Assembly (NCBI GenBank): GCA_014607495.2
Contig: CP053156.1
Coordinates: 15,126,015-15,190,014 of the forward strand
Direction of reading: 5' to 3'
Origin: Carposina sasakii
Taxonomy: Eukaryota > Arthropoda > Insecta > Lepidoptera > Carposinidae
Length of the DNA stretch: 64,000 bases
Numbering within the stretch: the first letter of the stretch is position 1; the number at the start of each line of letters is the position of its first letter. This document shows positions 48,757 through 59,369 of the stretch, one piece after another. The notes under the pieces were generated by a model that worked only from the letters and a program-made list of their open reading frames with translations, did not search any database and was not told where the DNA came from. A program made the translations under genes and the position numbers.

Positions 48757-48848
48757 AAATTCGTAATCCGAGTTAATTGACCCGATAGCTCAGTTGGTTG
48801 GAGCAAAAGCACGGTTTGCGAAGAGGTCGTGAGTTCAAATCTCACTCG

Positions 48849-48912
<64 letters not shown>
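48757..48912 (+). mobile_element. tRNA-like SINE with 62-nt T tail
   Basis: The leader AAATTCGTAATCCGAGTTAA precedes TGACCCGATAGCTCAGTTGG and GGTCGTGAGTTCAAATCTCA. It runs directly from ACTCGGG into a 62-nt T-run (48851-48912). It is the plus-strand relative of 26351-26561. Confidence 0.7.
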
Positions 48913-49646
48913 CGTCCTTAAATACTTACGTCATTAAATATTAGCACCCTTATATACTTGACGGAGATGGAGCGAAGGTGGGCGACAACGTTCGGTGTCA
49001 GGCATGGTCAAATATCCAAAATACCTAATTATAGATACCTAATTAAAGAACTTTAATTAGGTATCACAAATACTTCCACGGTATTAACACACAGGATTGC
49101 CAAGGTTATAAGGGATAACGTAGAAACGTGGCAAGTACACGACGGCTGATCGATACCAGTGCATAGCTCGACAGTCGCAACAAGAATCTACCCACAGCTC
49201 AATTCAAGCTACCATGTGGCCGTTCTAAAAAGTAACCTGTATTGTCCATGCCCAAGTGACAGTGACAGCTGCTCACTTGACGTTTCTAACTCCAAGAATT
49301 GAAAATAGGTGGCGTCGCAGATCCAACTACGACATAATTATGTCCTTATAAACTGACCTCCTTACGCACTAACGCCCCTTATACATAAATTGTTACGTTA
49401 TTGTTACTAGTTTACATTGGATTTTTTTTTTTTTTTTTTTTTTCGATGAAATTGATAATATTACTGCACACTAAAAGGTCAGACACCGGTGACCAGACAC
49501 ACTGTATACTTACGTCATTAAGTACTTACGCCCCTTATACATAAACTGTTACGATCGAGGAGTTGGCTCACTAGATGGCAGCATTTAAAATGAGACACTA
49601 AATCAAGAACGCGATGTCGTTTACTCGCAGTGTTTCTATAATATAA
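48913..49646. other. Subtelomere-proximal intergenic sequence
   Basis: No gene was recognised. A short motif (TTACG..ATTAA..AC.TACGCCCCTTATACATAAA.TGTTACG) recurs near 48930, 49365 and 49510. A 22-nt T-run lies at 49422-49443. Confidence 0.4.
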
Positions 49647-49826
49647 TTAGGTTAGGTTAGGTTAGGTTAGGTTAGGTTAGGTTAGGTTAGGTTAGGTTAG
49701 GTTAGGTTAGGTTAGGTTAGGTTAGGTTAGGTTAGGTTAGGTTAGGTTAGGTTAGGTTAGGTTAGGTTAGGTTAGGTTAGGTTAGGTTAGGTTAGGTTAG
49801 GTTAGGTTAGGTTAGGTTAGGTTAGG
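49647..49826 (+). repeat. (TTAGG)36 telomeric-type repeat array
   Basis: This is 180 bp of uninterrupted TTAGG, the insect telomere repeat, on the plus strand. It starts abruptly after ATATAA. It ends where the T-run at the 3' end of the TRAS-like element begins (GGTT followed by T5A). Confidence 0.95.
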
Positions 49827-50461
49827 TTTTTTTACTTTTAAAATCATTTATTTCACAAAAAAGGCTTAGATTAATATACAAAAGGAATTCCGGAAGCGAT
49901 TTGATACTTGCCGGCTGAGACACATATTCTTTAAATGTTTCTTACAATATTTGTTTCACAGTAATTATTAAGATAATATAATATTATTATCATTATTATA
50001 TATAGCGATTTACAACAAAGCGATACGCAAACAAACAAACAGACAATTTCACACAATCACAAAAGAAAAATACACTAAAATTATAAATGAGCTATAGTTA
50101 CATTAATGTTTAAACTTTATCCCCGCCACAAAGTGCGAGTGGAAATATTAGGATATTAGGATACAAAAGTACAAGAGATATCAAGAAATTAACACAAGAG
50201 ATTTTCACAATAAAATGAAATAACAAATAAAATTATATCAATGAAGATAACAAAAATGACTAAGACACAAAGACACAGAAATACAGGCACAATAGTGTAC
50301 AGTAATGAAGTTATGAAGGTGTAAAATACAATACAATACTCGGTGAGCAATTACAAAATTTTAAAACAAAACAAAACAAAACAAATCAAATACATATAAT
50401 ATTACAAAATATTGGTGGCAGGATTGAAGGCATAGTGCCTCCAGCAGTCGCGCCAATGAGT

Positions 50462-53400
50462 CTACGTTCCGTTAAAGGCTTTGAGCCTGGACATTATGTA
50501 GTTAATGAGTTCCAGGACCGACTTCAGGCTCGTCTCCTTGCCAAGGAGCTCCTCGACACAAAAGGGGGAGACCTCCAAATTTAGGCAAAGAGCCTTGTGG
50601 TCATGGATTTTAGGGCCGAATCTAGGGCACTCTTCCAGTAGGTGCTTCAACGTCTGCTTGGAAGCGTCATCGCAGGGGCACTTATCATCGCCAGTGATCT
50701 TGAATCTGTGCAGGTATTCTTTGTGAAATCCGTGCCCCGACAATACCTGAGTGAGATAAAACGATGGTGTTGTGGCCTTCCACAGCCTGCGTATACTCTC
50801 TATAGTGGGAAGCAGTGCCCTGGTGTGAGCGCCCTGTTGAGCGCTTTGATACCTGTGCTGCCATGCTTGGAGAGATTTCTGTTTAGCAGTTCGCTTGATA
50901 TAGGATATTGGGAAGAAGGCATAATCTGGGGCCTTTTTCAAGGAGGCTGCACTAAAGGCGGCGGCATCAGCTGCCTCATTACCTATGTCCCCAGAGTGTC
51001 CCCTAACCCAGTCAACAGCCACCTGTAGTCCCCTGTCGCGTAATTCCTTGATGACCTGAAATATTTCCGTAACCAGGGGATGGGTGTTACTCCTGTCTCC
51101 AATTGCCATGATGGAAGACATAGAATCCGAACAAATCTTGATTCTGGTGTTGGCCTCAATTGTCGCAGTGTCTCCCAGCCGAGAGGCCCACCTGCACGCC
51201 GACAGAATGGCGAACAGTTCCGCCTGAAAGACCGAGCAACAACTGTGCAATTTAAATTTTCTTGTCACCTTAGGCTGGAAACATACAAAAGCTGCCCCCA
51301 CCGATCCATCCTCCAACTTGCTTCCGTCTGTGTAGATGTTTGTACACGTGGACTCAAGACCAGGATCCGGCGAACACTCAAGCTCAAGTGCAATGGACTG
51401 ATTGGTGATATTGTCAGGTGCTTGCACTTTCTTAGGCATATTGATTCGTTCAGCTGGGTGGAATAGGTGTTTAACAGGAGTGGGTTTTTCTAGCTCGATG
51501 TCTTCCGGGAGATGGGCTCCACAGCTGCCCCGAAGTCTGGCCTCCTCGAAGCAGTGCACCTGTTTAACCTCCAGATCTAGTGGAAGAAAGTTTGCCAGTG
51601 CAAGCGCTGCATTAGTGGACACGGTGCGGAAGCTCCTTGTGGCTCTGATCGCGAAACCCCTCTGCACAGACTCCAGAGACCTGCGGACAGCCTTCCTGGC
51701 CACCACATGACCCCAGATCCCAGCAGCGTAGGTGATGGTAGGGACGATGACCTGTTTATAAATGGTGCTAATATTCTCAGGGTGAGCTCCCCAAGTCGGT
51801 CTGGAGTACATGCAGAGTTTGTTGAAGATTTTTGATGCCTTCCCAGTGACATATCTGACGTGTGAGGTGAAAGAAAGCTTCTGGTCGATGATGACACCCA
51901 GAAGCTTGAATTCATGCACGAAAGGCAAGATGTGGCCATCCATACGCAGTGTGGCCTGCTTAGCCTTGGGGGTGAATGCAACCACTTGGGTCTTGGCAGG
52001 GCCAAAGCCAAGCTTGACGCTTCTACCCCATGCAGAGATGGTGTCCAAGGCTCGTTGGTGACTCTCTGAAGCTCCTCTGCACTGCAGGCCGATGCGATCA
52101 GCAAAACGTCATCCGCAAAGGCCTGAACATGGCAGCCAGTAGGGAGGGCAGTGTCCAGCAGCTCGTCCAGAATGACATTCCATAACACTGGTCCGCATGC
52201 AGAGCCCTGTACACATCCCTTTGTCATGGTCTTGCTGACTCTTTCCCCAGCGTGATCCAAGATGACCTCTCGTTCCCTGAAGTAATTGCGGACCAAGCCA
52301 AACACATTCTTGGGGCATCCTATGTGCCTAAGCCTGTTAAACAACGCTGGCCACCAAGCGTTGTCGAAAGCTGCCTTTATGTCCAGGCTGACTGCCACGA
52401 CCAGCCGCCCATCGGCCCTGGCCGCTCGAACGACCCCGAGCGCCGCATCAAGGGCAGCGACGGTGTTTGTCTGCTCCTTGAATCCGTACTGTCTGGGATT
52501 AAGTTTGTTTGATTGGGCTGCCCTGTACGTGATCCTCTTGATGAAAAGTTTCTCGAACAGCTTCCCGAAGACAGGCAGCAAGCCGATTGGCCTGAAGGAG
52601 GATAAGGAGCTGTAGTCGGTCTTTCCAGGCTTAGGAATGATCCTGACGTAGGCTGATTTCCATTGGCGAGGAAAATATTGTAGCTCCAAGCAGCGGTTGT
52701 AAATGTCAGTGATCAGTTTGGGGTACGCCCGAGCGAAGACGAGGCATATGTCCGCCGTGAGGTGGTCCATGCCTGGGGCCCTTTTGGGGCTCATGTAGCC
52801 CAGTTGTTCCAGGACTTCCTCCTCGGTGAAGGGGGGGTCATCATGTCCGTTCGCCGAAGCAGATTCCATGCTGCTGAGTAGATGATTGCGTGTTTCGCTG
52901 TTTTGCGTATCCTCAGGATAAAAATGATCCAATAGAGCCCTGGCAGTCTCCTCGCTGGTCTGGGTGGTGTGATCACCCACCTTTAAGGTGGTGGGGGGGC
53001 GCCGGGGATTGGAGTCTCTGAGGAGCCTATTTGTGAGGGACCAGACGTTTTCGCCTGTCTGCATCTCGCAGAACTCTTTGAATTTTGCCGTGGACACGGC
53101 TCGGATCTCCTGAGAGTAGTGCTTCTTGAGACACCTTTGCTGTTCCAAGAGATCCTCTAGAGGTTGTCCCCCTTTCCTTGCCGAGTGTATTCTATGATGG
53201 ATCCGAATGACCTCTTCCTTCCTTTTATCCAGCCCTTTAGTCCACCAAGGCGCTCTCATTCTGACCCCCGGACGTTTGATCTTTAAGGATTCGTGGCAAG
53301 CGTATCTGATGACCCGCGTGAGTAGTTCCACCACTTCGTCGAGCCTCTCTCTAGTGCAGCAGTTCAGGTCTACGTCCAGCAACTCAGATTCAGACATTTC

Positions 53401-54183
53401 AGTGTGCAATGAGTCCCTGAAGCCTGACCATGCAGCCCTGTCGCATTTATAGAGAAAAGTGGTGGGGTTGGGATTTGCGTAAGGCAGAGGTGCTCTGCTC
53501 CCAGTCCTGATGCGAAATGTGACGGCGTTGTGTTGCGACGAAGGGCAGACTCTAGTGTCCACCTTCCAATCCACAATGCCGCTGACGATGGACCCTGATG
53601 CAAAGGTGACATCAATGATAGAGGCCCTGTCTCGACCGTGCGTGACCGTCTCGAATGTGGGAGTGTCACCTTCATTACAGCAGTACATGTCGCTGCCATG
53701 CATGACCTCCACAATCTCGTTTCCGCGTTTGTTAGTGGATGCGCTGTGCCAAATCGTGTTCCACCCGTTGAAGTCGCCTCCCACCACCTTGTGATGGTTG
53801 GCGGTTGCCTTTAGAAACAGGTCAATTCTGGATAGTGTGTTTCCCTCATCCTCGTCAGGCTCAACATAGGCGGAAGCCAGGTAGACGGTACATTTGTCGA
53901 TCTCGATGCCGACCACGCTGAGATTGGCCGTTGAATACTGTGAGACGCCCAAAATCCTCCCGCGACCAGCCTTGGCAAGGACACAGGCCTTGACCCGCCT
54001 GCCCTCAGAATGCTGGAAGATATCAATTCCCTGTATAGGGCGCATTTCGTTACCCGCACCGACATACGGTTCCGAAATTAATGCAATTTGGAAGTTACTT
54101 TCCATGAAATATATTAAAAATTCTTGTTGGCTGTTTTTGGAACGATCAACATTGCATTGTATGATGTTGATGAACTTATCCAT
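50462..54183 (-). pseudogene. TRAS-like ORF2: APE endonuclease, reverse transcriptase, RNase H, frameshifted
   Basis: ORF2 starts MDKFINIIQCNVDRS. Its APE-type endonuclease shows QCN, SEPY, GGDFNGWN, IIDVTF and SSQHN. The reverse transcriptase shows SFRPIGLLPVFGKLFEK, SLDIKAAFDNAWW, GCVQGSACGPVLWN and the catalytic FADD. A one-base loss near 52048-52052 then shifts the frame shortly after the RT core. The remainder (50462-52048) continues with the thumb region and an RNase H domain (YTDGS, AELFAI, CSDS, GNEAADAAA). It ends with a CCHC-like motif (CPCDD...H...CP). RNase H occurs in several I/R1-group lineages. The protein would nick the TTAGG strand and copy the element RNA there. Confidence 0.88.
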
Positions 54184-55729
54184 AATCGATGCGGGACTCT
54201 ATTTTGTTTCTCATGAAAGATAATGTTGGGCATTTGGGTGAGGTTGCCTCATGTTGAGAGTGTGTCTGTTTGTCGGCTTTAGAGGAGGGGGACTTTGTGC
54301 TGCTGTTGCTGTTGTGTCTGCTGATGCAGTTGGTGCACTTGGGTGTCTCCTGTTTGGAGGGGCATTGTGAAGTGAAATGGGTGGTATTTGCGCAGTGCGC
54401 GCAAGTAGGCTCATTCGCCGAGCATCTGCCCTGCAGATGCCCGAACTGCAAACACTTGTGGCACTGTATAAATGGAGAGAATGGCTCCGTGTGGACCCTC
54501 TGATAGTCAACGTTAACCCTCTCAGAGTCAATAATGGCCTTCCACACGCTAGGATTGGCCACTAAGACCGCGTTGTATAGTTTTTCATTGCGATTTTTCC
54601 TAATGAATCTTAAGGTCAGGTCGCTGTCCTGCGTGATTTTGCTGTCGATGTGTGGGTTTTGTTTTCTGATGATCGCAATTAGTTCCTCCGAAGGAACGTC
54701 AGTGTTAATCCCTTTGAGGATTGCCATGGGGCGCAATCCCCTAGCAGCCTCAGCTGTTACGAAAGAGGAGGACCCCAACTTGGAGAGAGCCTCATCTCTC
54801 TGTTGTGGTGTCTGGAACTCGACCCTCAGCTTATTATTTGATACAGTTTGCAGACTCGTTGGCGCATAATTACAATTTTTAAAACTAATGCTATCTCTAA
54901 AAGATTTAATTATATCTTGCTTACTATTAACCTGCATACATGGGGTGACTATAATTGCTGGTCTAGAAGAGACTGGTGCGGAAAGGGTCGCAGCTGTGTG
55001 GGAAGGGTAGCGTCGAGAACCGCTCCCTCCCCCTCCTGCGGCCGCCTGAGCGAATGTGGGACCGTTGAAACCGTTGAAGGTAGGGAAGCTTCTCACCTTG
55101 TTTATTTCCTCTCTGACACAGGCCAGAATATCCTGCTTAAATGATGATAGGTCTGCAGTAGTGGAGGACGCTATCTCGTTGATGGTGTGCGGTAGAGGTG
55201 ATGGAGGTGAAGGGGTTTGGCTGATGGTAGTCGCCGCCGCCGCCGGGGCTGTAGCCATTTTGCAGGCGGCCCGCCGGATTCCCTCTGCTGCCGCTACAAT
55301 TCTTCGCTTGTTGGATGCGGTGACGCTCTTTCCGTCATTTACAGCTGCAATAATTGTGTCAGCAAACGACTTGACCAGGTCGGTGAATCCCTCAGTAGTG
55401 GATACCTCCGCAGCCGCCTGGTAAAAGACCTCAATCTCTTCCTTTTCCTCCGCTTTTTGCGTTACTTTTGGTTTTTTAGGCTTCTTCCCGCCTCCGAGGG
55501 AGGTCAGGGGGCTGGGGGGGGAAGGTGACATAAATGGTGGGTCCTCGCAGCAATCCCCCCTCCCGTCTTGTGTCCCGGATTTCCGCTCCTCAGAGTATTT
55601 TTCCAAATTGGGGGGGAAGGGGGGGGTGTTTTCTGTGGGGGGGGTTGAAGGGGGAGGTCCTGGGTCTGATGGTATCAGCCCCGATTCTGCATCCCCCATA
55701 TCGGCTGAGTTGTTAGCACTTTTGTGCAA
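54176..55729 (-). CDS. TRAS-like ORF1 (Gag-like RNA-binding protein), 517 aa
   Basis: The protein has a Pro/Ser-rich N-terminus (about 1-80), an Ala-rich middle (130-180) and a region resembling an RNA-recognition fold (about 255-400). Zinc knuckles follow near the C-terminus: CHKCLQFGHLQGRC, CAHCANTTHFTSQC, and a third, looser Cys/His cluster starting CTNC. ORF1 proteins of TRAS/SART elements coat the element RNA and direct it to telomeres. The frame is intact. Its stop codon overlaps the ORF2 start codon (ATGGATAA on the minus strand, 54183 to 54176). Confidence 0.85.
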   Translation of the reverse strand: MHKSANNSADMGDAESGLIPSDPGPPPSTPPTENTPPFPPNLEKYSEERKSGTQDGRGDCCEDPPFMSPSPPSPLTSLGGGKKPKKPKVTQKAEEKEEIEVFYQAAAEVSTTEGFTDLVKSFADTIIAAVNDGKSVTASNKRRIVAAAEGIRRAACKMATAPAAAATTISQTPSPPSPLPHTINEIASSTTADLSSFKQDILACVREEINKVRSFPTFNGFNGPTFAQAAAGGGGSGSRRYPSHTAATLSAPVSSRPAIIVTPCMQVNSKQDIIKSFRDSISFKNCNYAPTSLQTVSNNKLRVEFQTPQQRDEALSKLGSSSFVTAEAARGLRPMAILKGINTDVPSEELIAIIRKQNPHIDSKITQDSDLTLRFIRKNRNEKLYNAVLVANPSVWKAIIDSERVNVDYQRVHTEPFSPFIQCHKCLQFGHLQGRCSANEPTCAHCANTTHFTSQCPSKQETPKCTNCISRHNSNSSTKSPSSKADKQTHSQHEATSPKCPTLSFMRNKIESRIDYG

Positions 55730-56585
55730 AAAAGTGGTGGGGGGGGGTTGAAAGTAGGGGGAATAGGTAGTCCACCCCTATGATCGCTTCTGATCAAGCA
55801 GAACGGAAATCACGTCAGATTTGCTCTAGGACGCTCCGTTCACGAGTAATTAAAAGAACCACGTTATTACGTAATGGCGGAAAGGGATAGGTGTGAGGAA
55901 AATATTCCTCAAAATTTGAAAATTTGAGATAGAGAGGCAAAAGAGGTGTCGAAAGCTAGGGCGGGAGATGCCCTAAGTACTGCTAATAAGGAAATGTGGT
56001 GTTCTCACTTTACTTTTTGCTCCAGAGTCCATAAAAAACTGCACAATATGAAAATAAACCGCTAATGGCGTGGTTTCCACAGCAGCACAATCAGAAAGTT
56101 TATTTTGATTACGGATCCATAAAGCGGGCGTAACGGCGATTCGATAGACGTATCGCACGTCTACCAGGCCCTCCTGGTTGCCAAGATCGCCTTTGAGGTT
56201 AGGTTCACGTGGATTCCATAAACTTGCTTCCAATGGGACAACCCCAGCTCGGAAAAATCCAACTGAGGTGTCAAAAGTTGCGTCTCACGGAGACGAATGT
56301 GATGCACAAATAAAAACAGGCACTTATGGCGACTGGGAGAGCGCCGCACGCACTTTTGTGTTAATTTCACCACGTGTTCATAGAAAAAATCACTTTTTTG
56401 ATCACAACTTTTTTGTTTATTATCCGATCTTCACAAACGATGTGTCCTCGAGTTGGTCTCGTTGAGACGCTTCTTTTGATGTATAGCACTTCACTCTACG
56501 TTAACTTTTGCCACCGTCGGGAATTTTTGCGACACAGAGCTCCGCGAAAACGATCCGTGCGGGGCGCCGGGTGGCGCGGAACTGG

Positions 56586-56651
56586 TTAGGTTAGGTTAGG
56601 TTAGGTTAGGTTAGGTTAGGTTAGGTTAGGTTAGGTTAGGTTAGGTTAGTT

Positions 56652-56654
<3 letters not shown>
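56586..56654 (+). repeat. Short (TTAGG)n array between two elements
   Basis: About 69 bp of TTAGG, with one 4-nt unit (TTAG) near 56646, separates the 5' end of the TRAS-like element from the poly(T) end of the ORF1-only element. Confidence 0.95.
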
Positions 56655-56698
<44 letters not shown>

Positions 56699-56711
56699 CT
56701 GCTGCTGGTCT

Positions 56712-56897
56712 CCCTGCCAATTACGTGCAGGGAATTATCTACTTTATCTTTGTCTACTGGGTAGTTTTGGACTTGACCGTTAAGCGGTCATACAATTTCT
56801 TTACTACTCTATACTATGCTAGGGCAAAGCTCATTTACATTTACTTCTAACTTTAAGTGTTCCTCAATATGTGTTGCGAGTGACTGGGCTTGTCACT
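56712..56897 (-). promoter_or_regulatory. 3' UTR hairpins of ORF1-only element, copy A
   Basis: Three short stems lie just upstream of the poly(A): HP1 56712-56732 (CCCTGC/GCAGGG), HP2 56775-56789 (GACCG, loop TTAAG, CGGTC) and HP3 56879-56897 (AGTGAC/GTCACT), given on the plus strand. The same three, in the same order, occur in copy B with compensatory changes. They are good candidates for reverse-transcriptase recognition structures. Confidence 0.75.
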
Positions 56898-57225
56898 TAA
56901 TCTGTGTGCTATGCTACACTAATCTAATGTTCTTTCTCAGGTTTTGGGACTTAGGAAGAGCAGATCTTTTTCTTTATTTTTACATTCCAACTTCTTATAC
57001 ATGGTTTTATCTTATATCTATTTATATTTTCTTATCTTATAACCTTATGATTAATTACTTTAATCTTTTTCTTTCCAGCATAATTCTTAATTCTATATAA
57101 TATAAGTCAGTATGAACGTTAATATTCGCCTTTGTATATATTATTGTGGGGATACATAACTGGTACTTACATCATACCATGTCATAATTTTGCTGGGCTT
57201 GGAATATAAACATATACATATGGAT

Positions 57226-57256
<31 letters not shown>

Positions 57257-57579
57257 GTGAAAATACATTGTTCCTAGTACTATACATTTTACTTATTTAA
57301 CATCTTTACTTTAAACTTTTATATATATATATAAATTATATATAGGTAAGTTCAATTACTTGCTACTTATTTCGTAAATAACTTAGTTGCTACTTATTTT
57401 ATAGTACTGCTTTGGTTGCGAGCAAGGCAATTTTTCCTTAATTATGTTTATGACTTTAGCAGATCACTCATCTTAGTCACTAAGCTGAGGCTGTTTTAAT
57501 AAAAACTTATTTTAGTGCTTGGTCTAAACGTGTATTATTCTAAGGTCTTTGCCTGTCCCGCTTCCACGTCTCAGAACTC

Positions 57580-59055
57580 CTAACTGTACGCGACCATGGA
57601 TCTGGCCAGTGCGTCCCACCTCATCCTTATAGGACAGCAATCACTAAAGGCGTTGTGGTCCGCCCCGGTCAGTCCTGATCGCGTACAGTTTGTGCAGGAG
57701 GGTGGTGAGCCCGCCAGCCAGTCGGGACACTCCGCCCGCATGTGAAGCCCGCCACAGTGACTGCATCTATCCCCTGCCTGACCGCAGAAACGGCGGCCGT
57801 GTCCGTATCCGAGGCACCTCGAGCATTGGACCAGGGGGGACTGATCCTCCACCCTGACCCTCTGCAGGTCCACAAACACGGACCCAGCCACCGTCATGCG
57901 TTGCCAAACCTTGGGCGAGACGCTCACTACGACGTGCGCCACATGCGGGTTTCTCGTCCTCTTCCGGTACCGGACCTCCATCTCCTCCTCTCCACTGTCG
58001 AGAGAGTCAAACACAGCCGCGTTCTGGTTCCGAAGGGCGGTTGTGATGTCATCATCACTGTTGCACTGCAACACGCCCTTCAGAACCACCAACGGGTTCC
58101 TGTTCCTGACCTCCTCCACAGTGAAGAGATCTCCTACCTTGCCTAACCTACTCTTAACTTTTTCACGCTCCTCCTTAGTCCTACAGCCCATAATAATCTT
58201 GTTTCCTTTTGCGCGACGCACTCGATCTATTTGAACACCACCGCTTTTTGCGTCAATCACTTTTTTGATCTTTTGTAGCACTTCGTCACTCGTATCCGTT
58301 TCAATAGTAGAGCTTACTACGACGGAGTGCAATGAGTCATGTGCCGGTTTCTTCGGTGACTGATGTTGTGGAGGGCCGGCCACCACGCTGGCATACGTAA
58401 TCTCTTTCTGCTGCAGCACTCTGCCTTGTTCTGCGATCGCTGCCTTTACTTCATCCATTTTTGTGGCGTTCAGTTCAAGGATCTTGCTGTGCTCTTCAAT
58501 CTTTTCTTTGAGGGCCCTGACTTCTCTTTTTGCCTCACTTGCCTGACTCTCGACTTTTTGCCCCATTGAGAGTCTTCTCTGGGTCAGGCGCCTCTCGTCC
58601 TCCGACTCTTTGACTATCTTGAATAGGGTGTCAAGGGCTGTTAGCACCCCCTCCTTTATATCGGTGCGTATGTTTCTGCCCCAGCCGATGAGGGCTTTCG
58701 CCGTTTTTACGGTTTTTGTAGCTTCGAATATACGAGTTTGCGTGGCGGCCCTCGCGACTGGGAACTCGGTAGGAACATACTGCTCCGCCTCGTAGTCATA
58801 AAGCCCGTCGACATCAACGCTAGCGAGGGATGGTCGGTATACCGGTCTCTGCGCTACCTCCGACTCCTCCTCCCGGTATCTATATTGCTCCTCATTTCCT
58901 CCAGAGGGGCCCGGGGTGAAAGTAAGCAGTTCCGGTGGAGGTGGCCTTGTCGCTGGGGGTGTCGACGCTGACGACGGCTTCGCCTTCGTCCTTGTCCGCT
59001 GAAGCTCCTTTGAAGGTTTCGGTCTTGAAATTGGAGTGCGCGCGCCAGGCATCAT
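57580..59055 (-). CDS. ORF1 (Gag-like) of the ORF1-only element, 491 aa, intact
   Basis: The N-terminus is Pro/Thr/Ser-rich. Residues of about 145-220 form a charged coiled coil (QKVESQASEAKREVRALKEK, IEEHSKILELNATKMDEVKA). An RNA-recognition-like region follows (about 240-400). Three zinc knuckles end the protein: CSRCLGYGHGRRFC, CSHCGGLHMRAEC and CTNC...DHNAFSDC. This is the ORF1 architecture of TRAS/SART elements, but it is only distantly similar to the ORF1 at 54176-55729. The start chosen is the first Met of MMPGARTP. The frame is open throughout, suggesting selection or recent activity. No ORF2 follows. Confidence 0.85.
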   Translation of the reverse strand: MMPGARTPISRPKPSKELQRTRTKAKPSSASTPPATRPPPPELLTFTPGPSGGNEEQYRYREEESEVAQRPVYRPSLASVDVDGLYDYEAEQYVPTEFPVARAATQTRIFEATKTVKTAKALIGWGRNIRTDIKEGVLTALDTLFKIVKESEDERRLTQRRLSMGQKVESQASEAKREVRALKEKIEEHSKILELNATKMDEVKAAIAEQGRVLQQKEITYASVVAGPPQHQSPKKPAHDSLHSVVVSSTIETDTSDEVLQKIKKVIDAKSGGVQIDRVRRAKGNKIIMGCRTKEEREKVKSRLGKVGDLFTVEEVRNRNPLVVLKGVLQCNSDDDITTALRNQNAAVFDSLDSGEEEMEVRYRKRTRNPHVAHVVVSVSPKVWQRMTVAGSVFVDLQRVRVEDQSPLVQCSRCLGYGHGRRFCGQAGDRCSHCGGLHMRAECPDWLAGSPPSCTNCTRSGLTGADHNAFSDCCPIRMRWDALARSMVAYS

Positions 59056-59369
59056 TTTTATGGAGGTGGAAGTAATGCTTATTACACTCTAACACGGTCT
59101 TAAAACTAGTATCCCCACAGAAGACTGTAGGGGATAGTCAGTACACCAAGTGTGTCAATACGGAATAAAACAATGAAAACCAAATAAACCAAAAAACAAA
59201 ATAAACAATAAGAAAAAAACTTAAATCTAATATCCTGGCAGAATACTGCACAGGATGTCACTTAAAACTAAGGTCGCCGGCAGAGGAATAAAGTCAAATT
59301 GAAAATTTTGACTCTTCCAGAACTCTACGTAGAGTCTGGAGTCCAAAAAGCTAAAAGGGTCCCGGTCCG

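Larger units (their letters stand above)
49827..56585 (-). mobile_element. TRAS-like telomere-repeat-specific non-LTR retrotransposon, about 6.76 kb
   Basis: It is full length between two TTAGG arrays: the 3' oligo(A) end is at about 49827 and the 5' end at about 56585. The junction GGTT-TTTTT on the plus strand fits target-primed reverse transcription from a nick between T and A of the TTAGG strand, as known for the TRAS1 endonuclease. It has a ~0.86-kb 5' UTR, ORF1, an overlapping ORF2, and a 0.63-kb 3' UTR. TRAS elements belong to the R1 clade and live in telomeric repeats of Lepidoptera. ORF2 carries one frameshift, so this copy cannot make a full ORF2 protein. Confidence 0.88.

Noticed and set aside
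49647..49826. CRISPR-like array
   Set aside because: The 5-bp unit without spacers is the insect telomere repeat. No CRISPR-type repeat-spacer pattern is present anywhere in the window.
51402..55528. Plus-strand ORFs of 60-128 codons across the TRAS-like element
   Set aside because: They are antisense shadows of ORF1 and ORF2.
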